This document shows positions 60,295 to 64,000 of a DNA stretch of 64,000 nucleotides, piece by piece. Every line of letters begins with the position of its first letter. The first letter of the stretch is position 1. Position numbers and translations under genes: made by a program. The notes beneath the pieces are model-generated. The model worked only from the letters and a program-made list of their open reading frames with translations. It was not told the origin of the DNA and searched no databases. Origin of the DNA: Lomentospora prolificans (Eukaryota; Ascomycota; Sordariomycetes; Microascales; Microascaceae); contig JARFXM010000002.1 of the NCBI GenBank assembly GCA_029532625.1, positions 124,001 to 188,000 on the forward strand, read 5' to 3'.

Positions 60295-61251
60295 TCATGG
60301 CCTAGGCCGCAAATACTTGTTGAACCAGTCGATACACTGGTCCTCCGCCTCACTGGCCTGTTGAGCAGCGGAATCAACCGACGTCACGTCGGCACGAACA
60401 CAAAAGCCATGTCCGCAGTTCCCATATATGCGCAATTCCGCACCTTGCTCCTCGGGGAGCTGATCTAGCAACGCCTTCAATTCCTCGGCTTTTTTGGGAG
60501 GGATCTGATTATCCCTATCGCCGATGGCGAAGGAGACTGGCTGTTTGAGGCTCTTGATATCGTCGGGTATCTTCACCCAGCTAGGGTGGCCGACAAAGAC
60601 GGCGTCGACCAATGCACGGCCTTCGACTTTGGCGCCTTGCGCGAGAAGCAGACCGTGCTTGCCTCCCCAGCAGAAACCGGCGGCCCCGATTGGCAAATCT
60701 TTGCCTTCCGCTTTGCGTAGCTCGGAGAAAAAGGCCTTCACGATGGGATAAGAGCGGCCGATTCGGTTACGAAGGATCCATGGGACGAAGCCATAGAGAG
60801 CCCAGAAAATATGGAGTCTAGCGTTTCGATTGTCAGCAGACCAACGACAGTCATGCCGAACCGCGACTGTGCTTTTAGTTCCTTACGGCTTGGCGAAAAT
60901 GTTTCGACCTGTCAAGATCTCCTTCATAGTATCAAGCATCCATTCCGGGGCCGAGTGACCTTGTGCGCGTGAGAATCCAATCACACCGAGCGAGCATCAT
61001 GTGTTTGTCGTACCTTGCATGAAATCGGGGAAGTAGACTTTATAATCCCCTTTGTCTGCATAATGATCAGCTAGAAGGCGGTTATTGACAAAGTCAAAGC
61101 CAAATGCATCCGGAATAATGACAATAATTCCTCGGATTGGGCGGCCGTTTGTCGGTTCGCTGACGTATGTCTTGAGGTTGTGAATGGTTTCGATCCTGCC
61201 ACGCAACGTACCCTCATGGGCATGGCCATCGAAGCAGCTGGGACATGACAT
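60295..61251 (-). CDS. Dienelactone hydrolase family protein
   Basis: Alpha/beta hydrolase of 277 residues; exons in transcript order are 61251-61014, 60959-60887 and 60817-60295. The likely triad is visible: Cys in GAAGFCWGGK, Asp in IGDRDNQIP, and His in GNCGHGFCVR. The N-terminus MSCPSCFDGHAHEGT and IIVIIPDAFGFDFVNNRLLADHYA are typical of fungal DLH proteins. The middle 73-base exon (APEWMLDTMKEILTGRNIFAKP) is placed by phase. DLH enzymes open dienelactones in aromatic degradation, but most fungal members have unknown esterase substrates. Cytosolic by lack of a targeting signal. Confidence 0.9.
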
Positions 61252-62086
61252 ATCGGCAAGCTGTTTGATGAAAATGCTGAGAGAGAAGAGAGAAAAGGTC
61301 GTGGTGGGAAAGTTGCTTCTCCTGTTGAACAGGGTCACGCACTTTGTAGATAAAGGTGTGCGTGCTGTTGTATTATAGCCCAACGGCTAACCGGCACACA
61401 CACCTTTGATTTGGTGGTTTCTTAGGAAACGACTTTGACTTTTCGGACTTTAAGTCCTGACAATGTCCTATATCCGACACCACACGGGATGGGATGACTG
61501 TCCCCGGCGAATGACTGCGCCGCCGATTGACTCCTCTGCCGGATTGCTTGGGAGTGGTAAGCCGTCCACAAAGCTTAAAGATGAGCAAAGCTACCCCGGG
61601 ATTGATTCCCCCTAGAATCGGGGTGAAGTCCAGAACCCTGGGCAGTGTAGCGGAAATTTCTTGGCGTGGCCAGACCACACGCTAGGCGCTCCAAGCACTC
61701 GCCCGACATGACAGGCTCAACTCTGCCTGTTGAAGCGGCTAGCTAGATAGTCGCAGCCCTCGGAGGGTCAGACGATATTAATTTATGTCCCCGTGCCGCG
61801 GAGTGCTGGAGGCTGTCCTCAATTGACTGAGCAGATACCCTCAGCGATTCAGCGCTGGGCTTGCCCGATCTGATCCCCTGCAAGGTCTCCTGTGGCTGAC
61901 TGCCCAGACCCATCATCCCCTAAATTTGCCTCCCCACAGAAGGTCTTGGCGATGCCCGAATCAACCAACTTTCATTGGCAGCCGCTGGGACGATCCCGCT
62001 CCTTTGGGTGCTAGAGAGCCAGGCAGGATCGCGCGATGTAACAGGATTGAAGGCGGCCGGTTCGCAAAAATTTAAAACTTTAAAAT

Positions 62087-62128
62087 TACCCGTATTACAT
62101 ACCCGCTTGCGGGTATGTAATACGGGTA
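62087..62128. repeat. Perfect inverted repeat, 20-bp arms, 2-base loop
   Basis: Left arm 62087-62106 (TACCCGTATTACATACCCGC) is the exact reverse complement of right arm 62109-62128, separated by TT. The sequence could extrude as a cruciform or form a hairpin if transcribed. It lies about 220 bases before the DUF7136-like ATG. It is not flanked by a recognisable transposon. Confidence 0.95.
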
Positions 62129-62322
62129 GGCCCCTTCCCATTCTGACATTTCGTAGCCAGGCGAGTTAAAAGGATGCTTGCGCCCATTTTTCCCGGGTTT
62201 CCGCTTACGTTCCTTCACGATTTCTTTGCCTCATCACTCTCACTATCTCCGGAGGCTCACTCGCGCTCCGTTACTCTCTTTTTCCGTCACCTACGCGGTG
62301 ACAGCCATTCTTTAATTTAGAG

Positions 62323-62345
62323 AAAAAAAAAAAAAAAAAAAAAAA
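62323..62345 (+). repeat. A23 homopolymer immediately before a start codon
   Basis: A run of 23 adenines ends one base before the DUF7136-like ATG. If included in the mRNA leader it could bind poly(A)-binding protein or affect scanning; it could also vary in length or be misread in sequencing. Confidence 0.85.
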
Positions 62346-62346
62346 C

Positions 62347-63297
62347 ATGCGCTCCTTCGCCGCTTGGCTCGCGACCGCGGCCGTCGTCGCCGCCCAATAC
62401 CCCGCCAACTTCGGCATCGACGTCGTTTTCCCCCGTTACGACACGACCTACAAGCGAGTCTTCCCGTTCCCCGTCGTCCTCGCCATCCACGGCTCTCCCG
62501 ACATCTGGCCCGAGGACCTCTCGATCAAGCTTCAACTCATGCGCTCGCTCGACCCGAACAAGGGAAGCCAACCTTACGAAACGGTATACATCAACGCCAC
62601 CGATTTCCGCGACGTCCTTCCGAAAGATGAGGAAACGTACTATGCCGTTGTGGGCATGTTGGAGGCGGCGGGGACACCAACGACGCACAACTACTTGGAG
62701 TACAACATCACGTTTACGCAGGATTGTGCCGCCGGCGGTGAGGCGGCGAGGAGGATGGCGGATGAAGATCTGATCACCAACATCGATGGCGGTCAGGGAA
62801 CAGTTTACGTCAAGTTTGACGACGAAAAGGGCGTCGAGCCTAATATCGTGGGGGATGATCCCTGCATCAAGCACCAGGCTCACACTCTGCTCATCGAAGG
62901 GAAGGAGTCGGATAAATGCTTGCTACTGGGCGAACCCGACTGGGAAAGCATCTGGGACTCGTGCCGCACCGTAGCGACGGACGAACTTGCTGATAAAGTG
63001 GCCGCCAAAATGCTAGATATTGGAACATGCGCCAACGAGACGGAGCCAAGCCCCGAGCACGACACGTACTGCAACAGCAAGCCTATGCTCGTCGACGGAC
63101 AAACTGTCGCGGGAGGCAGTGAGGACGATCAGGACGACGATGAGAGCCAGGGTGATAACGGGAGCGGGAGCGGCACAGGGTCGAGTGGTTCTGGAGGCAA
63201 TGGCGGAGGCAATTCCGGGGCGGCGTTCGCGCACTGGAGTGCGGCTGGAGGAGCCCTCAGCGGCCTTGTCGTCCTCGCTCAATACTTGCTTCTGTAA
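62347..63297 (+). CDS. GPI-anchored secreted protein, DUF7136-like
   Basis: Single exon, 316 residues. A signal peptide (about 1-16, ending VVAAQ) is followed by the fungal domain beginning YPANFGIDVVFPRYDTTYKR, with several cysteines (QDCAAGG, DDPCIKH, DKCLLLGE, WDSCRT, IGTCAN, DTYCNSK) and NxS/T sites. An acidic and Gly/Ser-rich linker (SEDDQDDDESQGDNGSGSG) leads to a small-residue omega region and a C-terminal hydrophobic end (GALSGLVVLAQYLLL), the GPI signal. It is probably a plasma-membrane or wall glycoprotein of unknown role. The domain name is from memory of the family pattern. The ATG directly follows a 23-base A-run. Confidence 0.83.
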   Translation: MRSFAAWLATAAVVAAQYPANFGIDVVFPRYDTTYKRVFPFPVVLAIHGSPDIWPEDLSIKLQLMRSLDPNKGSQPYETVYINATDFRDVLPKDEETYYAVVGMLEAAGTPTTHNYLEYNITFTQDCAAGGEAARRMADEDLITNIDGGQGTVYVKFDDEKGVEPNIVGDDPCIKHQAHTLLIEGKESDKCLLLGEPDWESIWDSCRTVATDELADKVAAKMLDIGTCANETEPSPEHDTYCNSKPMLVDGQTVAGGSEDDQDDDESQGDNGSGSGTGSSGSGGNGGGNSGAAFAHWSAAGGALSGLVVLAQYLLL

Positions 63298-64000
63298 AAT
63301 TGAAACAAAGATTTTACCGGGCGGGTGCAATCGCTTAAGATGACGGACGACAATTGAAACAGTTTTATGTGTGTGCAACCGGGAAAATAACGTTCGTCAA
63401 GCAATGTCATAATAACAATCTAATGTACGAAGGTAAGATCCGCCGCTTTCCTAATATTCTACATTTGAGGGCGAATACGTAGCGACGCAGTCGACAGTGA
63501 GTGACATGGTCACGCAACCTCGAGGCAAGGGCAAAATGGACGAGCCCGGACCGCTCTAGTCTTCCATTCCCGCTTCGCAACACCAACACGATGACCCCAG
63601 TAAGACTGACCTTCCATGAAGCTTACTTACTTCTGGGTCCGGGGTAGTACAGTTTCATACCATGCTAAACCGTACGAGCTCCCCAGGCCAACCGTTGCGC
63701 ATGGAACATTTTGAAAGGACCAGGACACCGAACCAATGTCAATTCATGGATACATATCACCAAGTTTAAGAAATCTTCCTAGCAAGTACTATTGAAGCCT
63801 CGCGAATAGGGACTTATATAAGACGTTTGGGTGTCAAATCACTCGCACCTATTCCATGAACAAACCCAGGCTTTCAGATTGCATCTGTTATTGATCGAGC
63901 TGACCAGCATACTACTAAAACAAAACATGTCCCATATAATCCAAGGCCTCTTTGGGGCCATTTCCAGTAAACTCCCTTCCATCGTATATCCATATATCTA
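63298..64000. other. Intergenic to window end
   Basis: About 700 bases with no supported gene. A TATA-like TTATATAAG near 63813-63821 may serve a gene starting beyond the window. Confidence 0.4.

Larger units (their letters stand above)
61252..62346. other. Intergenic with palindrome and A-run
   Basis: About 1.1 kb divergent region between the hydrolase and the GPI-protein gene. It holds the palindrome at 62087-62128 and a run of 23 A at 62323-62345 directly before the next ATG. No gene seen. Confidence 0.5.

Noticed and set aside
62317..62883. 188-codon frame antisense to the GPI-protein gene
   Set aside because: Ends in a poly-Phe tail produced by reading the A23 tract in reverse; clearly not coding.

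Overview
The window is from a filamentous ascomycete (Pezizomycotina), most likely a sordariomycete such as a member of Hypocreales. The main signs are a class II hydrophobin, short GT-AG introns of about 50-150 bases inside compact genes, separate monocistronic genes on both strands, and a gene repertoire typical of such fungi: FET3/FTR1, fungal formate dehydrogenase, xanthine dioxygenase, secreted L-amino acid oxidase and galactose oxidase. I rebuilt the exon structures from splice sites, reading frame and family motifs. All intact models below are in frame, but none has transcript support.

Left part (1-17.3 kb), mainly primary metabolism and uptake. It holds a class II hydrophobin, a xanthine/2-oxoglutarate dioxygenase, a divergent FET3 ferroxidase / FTR1 iron permease pair (reductive iron uptake), an NAD formate dehydrogenase whose first exon is only the ATG, a cytidine-deaminase-fold enzyme, an NCS1 (Fur-type) nucleobase permease, and an SDR lacking the usual catalytic YxxxK.

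Middle part (19.1-34 kb), accessory and resembling a tailoring-enzyme cluster without a backbone synthase. It holds a nine-exon LaeA/TAM-type methyltransferase, a LITAF-type zinc-ribbon protein, a P-loop sulfotransferase-like protein, a soluble bacterial-style P450 without the I-helix acid-alcohol pair, an ACS-family MFS transporter divergent from the P450, a secreted GMC oxidoreductase, and a decayed isoflavone-reductase-like gene with in-frame TAA codons.

Centre (34.2-45.5 kb), an extracellular oxidase block. A secreted L-amino acid oxidase is transcribed divergently from a RidA/YjgF imine deaminase that, unusually, carries a signal peptide. Their shared 1.24 kb promoter region is rich in GATA motifs. 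LAAO releases imino acids and RidA hydrolyses imines and enamines, so the pair may be an extracellular amino-acid deamination module. A secreted cysteine-rich Kex2-processed peptide and a complete galactose oxidase follow. With the GMC enzyme, three secreted oxidase-family enzymes lie within 15 kb.

Right part (46-64 kb): an MFSD5-like transporter with a GC-AG intron, a membrane-anchored methyltransferase, a monocarboxylate-transporter-like MFS protein, a gene-poor stretch with a broken HET-domain gene, a secreted choice-of-anchor-B/LVIVD protein, a dienelactone hydrolase, and a GPI-anchored DUF7136-like protein preceded by a perfect 20-bp-arm palindrome. No rRNA, convincing tRNA, CRISPR or intact transposon was seen.
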